Assembly: GCA_002839155.1 (NCBI GenBank)
Contig: PGXM01000003.1
Span: 145,389-209,388, forward strand
DNA: 64,000 nucleotides
Source: Tenericutes bacterium HGW-Tenericutes-1
Lineage (GTDB): Bacteria; Bacillota_I; Bacilli_A; Izemoplasmatales; Hujiaoplasmataceae
Reading direction: 5' to 3'
Of this stretch, positions 38,307 to 51,428 are shown one piece after another. Within the stretch, counting starts at the first letter, position 1; the number at the start of each line of letters is the position of its first letter. The notes below the pieces were generated by a model. The model did no database searches. It saw nothing but the letters and a program-made list of their open reading frames with translations, and was not told where the DNA came from. A program made the position numbers and the translations under genes.

Positions 38307-38768
38307 ATGAAAAGAAGCTTTATTGTTAAAAATTTGAATGATATGGAATTACTTGCTAAATCAGTTGCAGAAACAGTAAAACCAGGATTTATTATCGGTC
38401 TAAAAGGGACTTTAGGTAGTGGTAAAACAACATTTACCCAATTTTTGGCGAAGTATATCGGCATCAAAGATAACGTCAATTCTCCAACTTTCACAATTCT
38501 TAAGGTCTATAAAGGACCTCTACCCTTGTATCACATGGATGTATACCGGTTAGAAAATATTGGTTATGACTATGAACTAGATGATTTTATCTATGGTGAT
38601 GGAGTAGCGGTTATCGAATGGTACCCATATATTTTAGGGATGCTACCAAAAGAAATTTTAGAAATATCAATAGATGTTGTAAACGAATCAAATCGTATCG
38701 TCACAATGGAAGGAAGTGGAATATATGAAGATGCCCTCGAAATTATTAGCAATCGATACGGCAACTAA
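38307..38768 (+). CDS. tsaE: tRNA t6A biosynthesis ATPase TsaE
   Basis: P-loop ATPase that drives the TsaBD complex in forming threonylcarbamoyladenosine at A37 of ANN-decoding tRNAs. The Walker A GTLGSGKTTFTQ and the family segment VNSPTFTILKVY, with HMDVYRLE, are clear. ATG 38307 is used; the ATG at 38295 is embedded in the GGTGAAAAG site. It overlaps tsaB by 44 nt in another frame. Confidence 0.94.
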   Translation: MKRSFIVKNLNDMELLAKSVAETVKPGFIIGLKGTLGSGKTTFTQFLAKYIGIKDNVNSPTFTILKVYKGPLPLYHMDVYRLENIGYDYELDDFIYGDGVAVIEWYPYILGMLPKEILEISIDVVNESNRIVTMEGSGIYEDALEIISNRYGN

Positions 38769-39330
38769 GTCTATTTACCTTGCGTTAGTCATTAATGGCG
38801 TGGTCGTTGATTCAATTAATCAAGAAGGTGCAAGTAACCATTCAGTGACGATTATGCCATTGATTGATCAACTACTAAAAAAACAATCACTGACTCTTAG
38901 AATGATTGAAGGCGTTTTAGTTGGTATCGGACCAGGGAGTTATACCGGTGTAAGAATCGGTGTTGCTATTGCGAAAATGATTGGATATTTAAACCCTATT
39001 GAGATTTATACTTTTTCTTCATTGGCTTTATTAGCTACAGTATCGGAATCAGATGATATTTTAGCATATATTGATGCTAGAAGAGGAAATGCATTCCTCG
39101 CAACCTTTAGTCAGAAACAAAGTATAATGACCGTTGTTCAAGAAGACTCTTTAGTTAATTTTGAGGAGTATAAAAAATCATTAAAAACAAGTTATGATGA
39201 AGTCTCAGAAGGTATGCCAAACATTATCAAATTAATTGGTAGTGGACTCATTACCAAGGTTGAAGATGTTCATGCATTGGTTCCAAATTACTTACAAATC
39301 ACAGAAGCCGAAAGAAATAAGGTTATTTAA
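38725..39330 (+). CDS. tsaB: tRNA t6A biosynthesis protein TsaB
   Basis: ASKHA-fold partner that scaffolds TsaD. The 201-aa protein starts KLLAIDTATKSIYLALV and has GIGPGSYTGVRIGVAIAK. The start is ATG 38725, 8 nt from AGGAAG (38711-38716); ATG 38731 is possible. It is translated within the end of tsaE and abuts rimI. Confidence 0.93.
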   Translation: MKMPSKLLAIDTATKSIYLALVINGVVVDSINQEGASNHSVTIMPLIDQLLKKQSLTLRMIEGVLVGIGPGSYTGVRIGVAIAKMIGYLNPIEIYTFSSLALLATVSESDDILAYIDARRGNAFLATFSQKQSIMTVVQEDSLVNFEEYKKSLKTSYDEVSEGMPNIIKLIGSGLITKVEDVHALVPNYLQITEAERNKVI

Positions 39331-39777
39331 ATGAATACGAGAATACGGTTTATGGAAGAAAGTGACATATCAGTCGTTGTCTATAATGATCGCCGTATTT
39401 TAGGGCAATCATTGGGAGAAGAAACCTTAAAAAGCGAATTAAACAACAACCCTTTTGCTTATTATTTTGTTATGGAAAATCCCGAAGATTCGGCATTTCT
39501 TGGGCATGTCAGTTTATGGATTGATTCACCTATGGCACAGATACTAAATATCTATGTCATTCCTGAACTTCAATCGCACGGATTAGGGTCGGTCTTAATG
39601 GACTTTGTCTTGGAATTCTTAAAGCAACATGAGGTATCAACGTTAACCTTAGAAGTGAGACAAACAAATACTTCTGCACAGTTATATTATAAAAAATATG
39701 GATTTACTAAAGTCGCAATTAGAAAACAATATTATGAGAATGGCGAAGACGCTGATCTCATGCTAAAGAATCTTTAG
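39331..39777 (+). CDS. rimI: Ribosomal-protein-alanine N-acetyltransferase RimI-like (GNAT)
   Basis: A 148-aa GNAT acetyltransferase. The acetyl-CoA pocket is ELQSHGLGSVLMDFVLE (Q/R-x-x-G-x-G/A type), and TSAQLYYKKYGF is the family's motif B. It sits between tsaB and tsaD, the standard place of rimI in Bacillota. S18 acetylation or a more general protein N-acetylation is inferred from this position. Confidence 0.88.
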   Translation: MNTRIRFMEESDISVVVYNDRRILGQSLGEETLKSELNNNPFAYYFVMENPEDSAFLGHVSLWIDSPMAQILNIYVIPELQSHGLGSVLMDFVLEFLKQHEVSTLTLEVRQTNTSAQLYYKKYGFTKVAIRKQYYENGEDADLMLKNL

Positions 39778-39795
39778 CGAAAGTGAAGTGAAAAA

Positions 39796-40791
39796 ATGAT
39801 TGTATTAGGAATTGAAAGCAGCTGTGATGAGACCAGTGTAGCGGTCGTTAAAGATGGTAAGACAGTGCTTTCTAATGTGGTATTAAGCCAAATAGATATA
39901 CATAAAGAGTATGGCGGTGTTGTTCCTGAAATCGCTTCAAGGGAACATGTTAAAGGCGTGACACTTGTCTTTGATCAAGCCATGAAAAAAGCGGGTATTT
40001 CCTATGAAGATGTTGGTTTAGTCGCTGTAACGGAAGGTCCTGGTTTAATTGGATCTTTACTGATTGGCGTTTCTGCCGCAAAAGTAATCGCCATGAATTA
40101 TAATATACCGCTCATAGGCGTTCATCACATAGCGGGTCATATCTATGCAAACAACTTAGAACGAGACATTGAATTCCCTTGTTTGGCTCTTGTTGTATCA
40201 GGCGGACATACCGAATTGATTTTAATGAAAGAACACTTTGATTTTGAAAAGTTAGGTGAAACCATGGATGATGCAGTTGGTGAAGCCTACGATAAAATCG
40301 CTCGTGTTTTAAATTTACCTTATCCTGGCGGACCTCAAGTTGATAAATTATCGGCTTTAGGACAAGATTTATATCATTTTCCAAGACCGATGATGGACAG
40401 TGACGATTTCAATTTTAGTTTCTCTGGTTTAAAATCGCATGTGATAAACTTTCATCACAACAAAGTTCAAAGAGGCGAAGAAATTAACAACGCTGATTTT
40501 TCTAGAAGCTTTCAAGAAGCAGTCACCGATGTTTTAGTTCATAAAACTGCCAAAGCAGCCAAGACCTATCAAGTGAAACAAATTATCGTTGCTGGCGGTG
40601 TTGCTGCAAACCGTGGATTAAGAGCGAAAATGTTAGAACGTATTACGTTTGTTCCTGTCTATTTTCCATCGATGCAATATTGTACCGATAATGCAGCAAT
40701 GATTGCTGCCGCAGGCTATTTTAAATATCAAAAAACACAAACCCCATCAGACTTTTACTTAAATGCTGATTCTAGGCTTGTACTCAAATAG
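39796..40791 (+). CDS. tsaD: tRNA N6-threonylcarbamoyladenosine transferase TsaD
   Basis: Transfers the threonylcarbamoyl group to A37 of tRNA. The 331-aa protein has the start GIESSCDETSVAVV, VPEIASREHVKG, the metal-binding HHIAGHIYAN and the C-terminal VAGGVAANRGLR. It is the last of the tsaE-tsaB-rimI-tsaD set; TsaC is not in the window. Confidence 0.97.
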   Translation: MIVLGIESSCDETSVAVVKDGKTVLSNVVLSQIDIHKEYGGVVPEIASREHVKGVTLVFDQAMKKAGISYEDVGLVAVTEGPGLIGSLLIGVSAAKVIAMNYNIPLIGVHHIAGHIYANNLERDIEFPCLALVVSGGHTELILMKEHFDFEKLGETMDDAVGEAYDKIARVLNLPYPGGPQVDKLSALGQDLYHFPRPMMDSDDFNFSFSGLKSHVINFHHNKVQRGEEINNADFSRSFQEAVTDVLVHKTAKAAKTYQVKQIIVAGGVAANRGLRAKMLERITFVPVYFPSMQYCTDNAAMIAAAGYFKYQKTQTPSDFYLNADSRLVLK

Positions 40792-40809
40792 GTTTAGGAG
40801 GAATTACTT

Positions 40810-42444
40810 ATGGATATGTCATCAAATTTTATCAAAACGATTATGGAAGAAGATTTAGCGAGTGGAAAAGTCAAAGAGATTATAACGCGTTTTCCACCTG
40901 AACCCAATGCATACTTACACATTGGTCACGCTCGAGCAATTATAACGAATTTTGAATTAGCAAAAATGTTTGGTGGAAAGACAAACCTCCGTTTTGATGA
41001 TACAAACCCCGTTAAAGAAGATGCTATGTTCGTTGAAGCAATTAAAGGTGATATCGAGTGGTTAGGTTATCATCCTGCAAATGTGTTATTTGGATCAGAT
41101 TATTTTGAAGAATCCTACGAAAGAGCAATCATGCTAATCAAAAAAGGATTAGCTTATGTATGTGATTTGAATGCTGAAGATATGTCAAAATATCGTGGCA
41201 CCTTAAATACACGTGGAACAGATTCCCCCAATAGAAACCGTAGTGTTGAAGAAAATTTAAAGTTGTTTAGTGAAATGCGTGATGGAAAATATAATGACGG
41301 AGAAAAAACACTAAGAGCGAAAATTGATATGGCAAGCCCTAATATTAATATGCGTGATCCGGTTATTTACCGTATCATCCATATTAATCATCATAATACC
41401 GGTAATAAATGGTGTATTTATCCGATGTATGATTTTGCTCACCCATTACAAGATGCGATTGAAGGAATTTCACATTCACTTTGTTCTTTAGAATATGTTG
41501 ATCACAGAGTTTTATATGACTGGTTTGTTGAAAAATGTGAAATGCCTCATATTCCACACCAATATGAATTTGGCCGTTTGAATATTACTAATACAATCAT
41601 GTCAAAAAGATATTTGAAACAACTCGTTGATGCAAAACTCGTTAAAGGGTATGATGATCCAAGAATGCCTACTTTAGTTGGCCTTCGTCGCAGAGGATAC
41701 ACCCCTTCAGCGATTCGTCATTTTGTCTTATCGACCGGTTTATCAAGGATAAACTCAACGGTATCTAATGAAATGTTAGAAAACTCCTTAAGAGACGATT
41801 TGAGATTGGTTAATAAACGTGTCAATGCGATATTAAATCCTCTAAAAGTTGTTATTACCAATTATCCTGTGGGTGAAATTGAATATTTAGAATTACCCAA
41901 TAACAATGAAAATGAAGCGTTAGGCACAAGAACAATTGCTTTTGGAAGAGAAGTTTACATTGAAAAAGACGATTTCATTGACGGAACGCCTGAAAAAGGA
42001 TGGAAACGTCTAGCAAAAGGATTAGAAGTTCGCTTAATGCATGCTTACTTTGTAAAATGTGAAGATATTATCTATAACCCCGACGGGTCAATTAAAGAAT
42101 TACATTGTACCTATGATCCAGAAACGAAATCCGGTTCAGGATTTAATGCTAGAAAACCGAATGGAAATATTCATTTCGTTGAAGAAAGCACGGCTATCCC
42201 GGCTAAATTCAATTTATTTGAACCCTTAATGGTTGATAGTGATGCAGATAGAAAATTAGAAGATCGTTTGAATCCTAATTCATGGAAAACATTGGAAGGA
42301 TTTGTAGAAGCGTCATTAAAGGATACTTTGCCAGAAGAAAAATTCCAATTTGTTCGTAATGGATATTTTTCAGTTGATTACGATACTGTAAAAGGAAACT
42401 TGGTATTCAATCGCACAGTTGAATTGAAATCAAGTTATAAATAG
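40810..42444 (+). CDS. glnS: Glutamine-tRNA ligase
   Basis: Class Ic synthetase that charges tRNA-Gln directly. The 544-aa protein has the HIGH motif in [24 protein letters not shown], the KMSKS equivalent IMSKRYLK and the GlnRS anticodon-binding beta-barrels (about residues 335-530). The Asn/Gln discrimination region follows GlnRS rather than GluRS ([17 protein letters not shown]). Many Bacillota lack this enzyme and use GluRS with GatCAB instead. AGGAGGAA precedes the start, 18 nt after tsaD. Confidence 0.95.
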   Translation: MDMSSNFIKTIMEEDLASGKVKEIITRFPPEPNAYLHIGHARAIITNFELAKMFGGKTNLRFDDTNPVKEDAMFVEAIKGDIEWLGYHPANVLFGSDYFEESYERAIMLIKKGLAYVCDLNAEDMSKYRGTLNTRGTDSPNRNRSVEENLKLFSEMRDGKYNDGEKTLRAKIDMASPNINMRDPVIYRIIHINHHNTGNKWCIYPMYDFAHPLQDAIEGISHSLCSLEYVDHRVLYDWFVEKCEMPHIPHQYEFGRLNITNTIMSKRYLKQLVDAKLVKGYDDPRMPTLVGLRRRGYTPSAIRHFVLSTGLSRINSTVSNEMLENSLRDDLRLVNKRVNAILNPLKVVITNYPVGEIEYLELPNNNENEALGTRTIAFGREVYIEKDDFIDGTPEKGWKRLAKGLEVRLMHAYFVKCEDIIYNPDGSIKELHCTYDPETKSGSGFNARKPNGNIHFVEESTAIPAKFNLFEPLMVDSDADRKLEDRLNPNSWKTLEGFVEASLKDTLPEEKFQFVRNGYFSVDYDTVKGNLVFNRTVELKSSYK

Positions 42445-42448
42445 TCTT

Positions 42449-42688
42449 ATGAGAAAACATATCATCAACGTGAGCGGGTATATTTTACTAGCCATCGCTT
42501 CTATGATAGGTGTAATCGCCAATTTATTAACCTTAATAAATTTTGATTCAGAGATTCACTCCATTTGGATAAAATGGCAAGCGATTGTCTTTGTTGCAGT
42601 ACTGGGTATCTTGTTTATCCTTGCGGTATATTTCATTGTTGTATGGCTTATTCGGCTCATACAAGACATCAAAATTAATCGCGAATAA
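42449..42688 (+). CDS. Small two-helix membrane protein, unknown
   Basis: A 79-aa protein with two hydrophobic helices (about residues 8-30 and 43-70) and a charged C-terminus. No family recognised. It starts 4 nt after glnS with no clear ribosome site, which suggests coupling to glnS translation, and it ends at a terminator. Confidence 0.6.
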   Translation: MRKHIINVSGYILLAIASMIGVIANLLTLINFDSEIHSIWIKWQAIVFVAVLGILFILAVYFIVVWLIRLIQDIKINRE

Positions 42689-42697
42689 CTAATTTAT

Positions 42698-42725
42698 AAA
42701 GACGGAATTTTCCGTCTTTTTTTTG
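42698..42725 (+). terminator. Terminator after the glnS unit
   Basis: AAAGACGGAA (42698-42707) and TTCCGTCTTT (42710-42719), followed by T residues. Confidence 0.92.
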
Positions 42726-42765
42726 TAATTATCTCTGAGAAAACCACCTCAAAAAGGGAATATTA

Positions 42766-42774
42766 TGATATAAT
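42766..42774 (+). promoter_or_regulatory. Extended -10 promoter of pcrA-ligA
   Basis: TGATATAAT at 42766-42774. Transcription would begin near 42781, on the GGTGA site, with a leader of about 10 nt. Confidence 0.65.
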
Positions 42775-42790
42775 ATTCATGGGTGATATA

Positions 42791-46992
<4,202 letters not shown>

Positions 46993-47006
46993 CAATCTTG
47001 AAGAAT

Positions 47007-47026
47007 GCTATATGATATAATATAGC
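47007..47026 (+). promoter_or_regulatory. uvrA promoter with palindromic -10 region
   Basis: TGATATAAT (47013-47021) lies between the 7-bp inverted arms GCTATAT and ATATAGC. It does not match the Bacillus LexA box. Confidence 0.55.
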
Positions 47027-47038
47027 AAGGTGAGCAAA

Positions 47039-49843
47039 ATGAATGAACAGATTATCATCAAAGGCGCAAGAGAAAATAACTTAAAAAATATTGATCTCTC
47101 ACTGCCTAAAAATAAGTTAATTGTGATGACAGGTCTTTCCGGTTCTGGGAAGACCAGTTTAGCATTTGATACCATTTATGAAGAAGGTAGAAGAAGGTAC
47201 GTTGAAAGTTTATCAGCCTATGCAAGGCAATTCTTAGGTAATATGGAAAAACCTGATGTTGATTCGATTGAAGGTCTTTCACCAGCAATATCAATCGATC
47301 AAAAAACGACTTCTAATAATCCAAGGTCAACTGTTGGAACCGTCACAGAAATTTATGATTACGTCCGTCTTTTATATGCTCGAATTGGTATTCCATATTG
47401 TCCAATTCATGGCATCGAAATCACCAGTCAAACCATCCAAGAAATGACGAATAGAATCATGGAGGTTGATGGGGCCAAAGTGGTTATTTTATCACCTGTG
47501 GTTCGTGGTAAAAAGGGCATGCATGAAAAAGTATTAGCTGATTTACGAAAAGAAGGCTATACGAGAGTGCGTATCAACAAAGAAGATTTCGATTTAGATG
47601 ATGAAATCGTCCTTGAAAAGACAAAACGGTATGATATTGAAGTCGTCATTGACCGGTTAGTAGTCAAAGATGGCGTTCGTTCTAGATTATATGATTCAAT
47701 TGAAACGGCTACTAAATTATCTGAAGGACTCATGGTTGCATTGGTCAATGATGAAGAAAAACTTTTTTCTGAACACTTTAGTTGTCCTGAATGTGGTTTT
47801 CAAATTGGTTCGCTTGAACCTCGGTTATTTTCATTTAATGCACCTTACGGCGCATGCCCTGAATGTTCAGGATTAGGTTTTAAGCGTAAAATCGATATTA
47901 ATTTACTCATACCCAATGACAAACTCTCGATTATGGAGGGCGTTTTAGACAAATACGCTAATATAGAATCTATTTACTTGCAACAAGTATTACAAGTCTG
48001 TAAAGCTTTTAACATTGATATTAAAAAACCATTTAACCAATTAAGCAAAGAAGAGCAAGATATCATTCTATATGGTACAGATAAAGTCATTCACTTTAAA
48101 TTTCTTTCAAAATCAAGTGAGTTTGAACACAATCAAAAACGAACTTTTGAAGGAGTAATTAAAAGTTTAGAAAGACGATACGTTGAAACTACTTCTAGAA
48201 TGATTCGTGATTGGTTAGAATCGATGATGAATGATATTCCTTGTGAAGTTTGTCACGGAAAACGGCTCAGTGAGGCGGCTTTATCAGTTAAAATCAATGG
48301 ACTTAATATCTATGATTTTACATCTATGAGTATTGTTCATATGTATGATTTTATCAAGAATATGACCTTAACTGATAAGGAATATGAAATCGCTAGACCG
48401 ATATTAAGAGAAGTTAAAACGCGTTTGAATTTTTTGATTAATGTTGGGTTAGATTATTTATCTCTAACGAGATCATCTGGCACATTATCAGGCGGTGAAT
48501 CACAACGGATTCGTCTAGCCACTCAAATCGGTTCAAGACTCACGGGTGTATTATATGTTTTAGACGAACCCTCGATTGGACTTCATCAAAAAGACAATAT
48601 GCGACTTATCAATACACTTAAAGGCATGAGAGACATCGGGAATACGATGATTGTCGTTGAACACGATATGGAAATGATTTCTGAAGCGGATTTTGTTGTC
48701 GACATCGGACCTGGTGCTGGACTTCACGGCGGTGAAGTTATTTTTGCAGGAACTCCTGATGAACTTCGCTTATGTGAAACATCGTTAACCGGAAAATATC
48801 TTTCTGGAAAAATGTCAATTCCAGTACCCAAAACTAGAAGAGCCCATGAACGAGGATATATTTCAATTATTAACGCAAGACAAAACAATTTAAAAAATCT
48901 CAATGTCGATATTCCAATTGGGTGTTTTACAGTCGTCACTGGAGTTTCTGGTTCCGGAAAATCGTCTTTAGTTAACGAAGTTCTTTATAAAGGTTTAATC
49001 AACCGAATTACAAGAAGAAACGAAATAGCTGGGGCATGCGATGATTTATTAGGGTATGAAGTCCTTGATAAAATCATCGATATTGATCAGTCTGCGATTG
49101 GTCGAACACCAAGAAGTAATCCAGCGACTTATACCGGTGTATTTGATGAAATCAGAGATCTTTTTAGCAAAACCAATGAAGCTAAAGTCAGAGGTTATGA
49201 TAAAGGTCGTTTTTCATTCAACGTCAAAGGCGGTCGATGCGAACATTGTCAAGGCGATGGCGTGATTAAAATTGAAATGCATTTTATGCCCGATATCTAC
49301 GTTGAATGCGAAGAGTGTCATGGTTCACGCTATAATCAAGAAACACTTGAAGTTAAATACAAAGGTAAAACAATTGCGGATGTGCTTGAGATGACCATTG
49401 AAGCAGGTGTTGATTTCTTTAAAAATGTTCCGAAAATATTTACGCGTTTAAAGACAATCAACGATGTTGGACTTGGGTATATTAAACTAGGTCAATCATC
49501 GACGACTTTATCGGGTGGTGAAGCGCAACGCGTTAAATTAGCGAGCGAATTATACAAACGCATCACGGATAAATCCATTTACATTTTAGATGAGCCGACG
49601 ACGGGTCTTCATTCGCATGATATTGTCAATTTAATTAATGTTTTGAATGATATTGTTGATAAAGGCGCAACCGTCGTTGTTATAGAGCACAATTTAGATG
49701 TCATAAAAGTTGCGGATTATGTCATTGACTTAGGACCTGAAGGTGGAGACCGCGGTGGGAATATTGTTGCTCTAGGAACCCCTGAGGAAATTGCCAAACA
49801 TCCGACGAGTTATACGGGGAGTTATCTTAAAACGGTTTTATGA
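47039..49843 (+). CDS. uvrA: Excinuclease ABC subunit A
   Basis: DNA damage sensor of nucleotide excision repair. The 934-aa protein has two ABC ATPase modules: Walker A GLSGSGKTSLAF and GVSGSGKSSLVN; signatures TLSGGESQRIRLA and TLSGGEAQRVKLA. Zinc modules are CPECGFQ ... CPECSGLG and CEHCQGDG ... CEECHGSR. ATG 47039 is used; GTG 47030 is part of GGTGAG. uvrB, normally adjacent, is not here. Confidence 0.97.
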   Translation: MNEQIIIKGARENNLKNIDLSLPKNKLIVMTGLSGSGKTSLAFDTIYEEGRRRYVESLSAYARQFLGNMEKPDVDSIEGLSPAISIDQKTTSNNPRSTVGTVTEIYDYVRLLYARIGIPYCPIHGIEITSQTIQEMTNRIMEVDGAKVVILSPVVRGKKGMHEKVLADLRKEGYTRVRINKEDFDLDDEIVLEKTKRYDIEVVIDRLVVKDGVRSRLYDSIETATKLSEGLMVALVNDEEKLFSEHFSCPECGFQIGSLEPRLFSFNAPYGACPECSGLGFKRKIDINLLIPNDKLSIMEGVLDKYANIESIYLQQVLQVCKAFNIDIKKPFNQLSKEEQDIILYGTDKVIHFKFLSKSSEFEHNQKRTFEGVIKSLERRYVETTSRMIRDWLESMMNDIPCEVCHGKRLSEAALSVKINGLNIYDFTSMSIVHMYDFIKNMTLTDKEYEIARPILREVKTRLNFLINVGLDYLSLTRSSGTLSGGESQRIRLATQIGSRLTGVLYVLDEPSIGLHQKDNMRLINTLKGMRDIGNTMIVVEHDMEMISEADFVVDIGPGAGLHGGEVIFAGTPDELRLCETSLTGKYLSGKMSIPVPKTRRAHERGYISIINARQNNLKNLNVDIPIGCFTVVTGVSGSGKSSLVNEVLYKGLINRITRRNEIAGACDDLLGYEVLDKIIDIDQSAIGRTPRSNPATYTGVFDEIRDLFSKTNEAKVRGYDKGRFSFNVKGGRCEHCQGDGVIKIEMHFMPDIYVECEECHGSRYNQETLEVKYKGKTIADVLEMTIEAGVDFFKNVPKIFTRLKTINDVGLGYIKLGQSSTTLSGGEAQRVKLASELYKRITDKSIYILDEPTTGLHSHDIVNLINVLNDIVDKGATVVVIEHNLDVIKVADYVIDLGPEGGDRGGNIVALGTPEEIAKHPTSYTGSYLKTVL

Positions 49844-49862
49844 TGATTTATCACAAAGTTTA

Positions 49863-49871
49863 TGATATGAT
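49863..49871 (+). promoter_or_regulatory. Extended -10 promoter before the coiled-coil membrane protein and hprK
   Basis: TGATATGAT at 49863-49871, about 35 nt before the first start. Confidence 0.5.
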
Positions 49872-49906
49872 GAATTTATCTTCTAGAAGAAGAAATAGGG
49901 ATATCA

Positions 49907-50464
49907 ATGGACAAAAAAGATAATAAAGATATTCGAAAAGACATCGAAGAATTAGAAAAACTAATCGAAGATGTCAAAAAACAGAATGCAGAAGAAAAAA
50001 AGCGGATAATAAAAGAACAAAAGTCCGCACAACCGAATGTAATAAAAATTAATTTAGCGCTCGATTATTCAAACAACATTGCGATTAATTTTATTGTCGG
50101 TTTTTTAGTCAATTTTATCTTATTTTATCTCATCATTGAAGGTTTTCGTCTTGCTTCCTCGAACAACCAAATGATTTATTTGTTAATTGCGATAATCTTT
50201 ACGACGTTAGAGTTTCTAATGAAACAATTTATGTTAAAAAAACATGTCAAGTTAGTGCTTTATTCATCAGGACTCATCTTCTTTTTGTTTAATCTAACCT
50301 TTATTTATGCCATTGATTTATTAGTTCCACTTGAATTATTTTCATTTGAAAATTATTTATACCCCATTGTATTCGTTGTCATTTTTTTGATCGTAAGAGC
50401 CATATTTAAAAAACTCTATATCTTAAGTGTCAATTTTCTTAATAAGAAACTGAAAAAAAGCTGA
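49907..50464 (+). CDS. Coiled-coil four-TM membrane protein, unknown
   Basis: A 185-aa protein with a charged, Lys/Glu-rich N-terminal coiled coil in the cytoplasm (about residues 1-45), then four hydrophobic helices (about 57-80, 87-107, 113-135 and 145-165) and a basic tail. No family recognised. It lies 16 nt before hprK and may be in the hprK-lgt-trxB unit, where some Bacillota carry a small membrane protein of the PspC/phage-holin type. Confidence 0.65.
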   Translation: MDKKDNKDIRKDIEELEKLIEDVKKQNAEEKKRIIKEQKSAQPNVIKINLALDYSNNIAINFIVGFLVNFILFYLIIEGFRLASSNNQMIYLLIAIIFTTLEFLMKQFMLKKHVKLVLYSSGLIFFLFNLTFIYAIDLLVPLELFSFENYLYPIVFVVIFLIVRAIFKKLYILSVNFLNKKLKKS

Positions 50465-50480
50465 TAAAGCGGGTGAAGTG

Positions 50481-51428
50481 ATGAACAGTTCAATTACTAT
50501 AAAACAAGTTATTGAGGCATTAAAACTTGAAGTCATTGCGGGACATCTTGGTGTTGACCGCGAAGTAAAAAATCCAAGCCTTTCCAAACCAGGACTTGAA
50601 CTTGCGGGTATGTTTGATTTTTATGAACATGACCGTATTCAAATCATAGGATCCAAAGAGGGCACTTTTTTTCACTGGCTCAATGAAACAGATCAAAACA
50701 TTCGTGTTCGAATGTTATTTGAAAAACAACCACCCGCCTTTGTTTTTTCTAAGAATGTGGTGATACCGGATGTATTTATTAAATTTGGTAATGAATTCAA
50801 TATCCCAATCTTGAAGAGTTCTTATAAAACATCATCATTATTCAGTGAACTTTTCACTTACTTACAATCAAAATTGTCAGAACGTGTTGCGATTCATGGT
50901 GTGTTATTAGATATCAATGGCGTTGGTGTCATTATTACCGGCCAAAGTGGCATCGGTAAAAGTGAAGTCGCCCTTGAATTGATAAGACGCGGATACATGT
51001 TGGTTGCGGACGATCTAATTGAAATCTATCAAAAAGAAAAAGGTGTTGTTATTGGTGAAGCACCAGACATCTTAAAAAAATTCCTTGAAATTCGTGGAAT
51101 CGGTATTGTTAATGTCGTCTATTTATTTGGTGCGAGAGCTTATCGAGAAAACAAACGAATCTCATTAATTGTTAAACTTGAAAAATGGGATGATAATAAA
51201 ACGTTTGATCGTTTGGGTTTAACGGAAGAAAAAGAAATGATTTTAGATACCGAAGTGACTGTTTTATCACTACCAATCACAGAAGCAAGAAATACAGCTA
51301 CCCTCGTTGAAGCTGCGGCGTACGATTATAAATCAAAAATGCTTGGATATCATTCAGCGAAAGCATTCAGTGAGCAGCTTAATTATAAAATTAGTAAAAA
51401 TGCCTCAAAACTAGGAGATAAAAAATGA
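50481..51428 (+). CDS. hprK: HPr kinase/phosphorylase
   Basis: Phosphorylates HPr on Ser46 for carbon catabolite control, and reverses this by phosphorolysis. The 315-aa protein has Walker A ITGQSGIGKSEVAL (about residues 153-165), ADDLIEIYQ, and the HprK signature LEIRGIGIVNVVYLFG. The N-terminal domain is complete. ATG 50481 is preferred over GTG 50478. The stop overlaps the lgt start (ATGA). A PpaX-like phosphatase is encoded at 9415-10080. HprK implies a PTS. Confidence 0.96.
   Translation: MNSSITIKQVIEALKLEVIAGHLGVDREVKNPSLSKPGLELAGMFDFYEHDRIQIIGSKEGTFFHWLNETDQNIRVRMLFEKQPPAFVFSKNVVIPDVFIKFGNEFNIPILKSSYKTSSLFSELFTYLQSKLSERVAIHGVLLDINGVGVIITGQSGIGKSEVALELIRRGYMLVADDLIEIYQKEKGVVIGEAPDILKKFLEIRGIGIVNVVYLFGARAYRENKRISLIVKLEKWDDNKTFDRLGLTEEKEMILDTEVTVLSLPITEARNTATLVEAAAYDYKSKMLGYHSAKAFSEQLNYKISKNASKLGDKK

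Noticed and set aside
46993..47038. LexA box before uvrA
   Set aside because: No CGAAC-N4-GTTCG-like sequence; only the unrelated palindrome over the -10.
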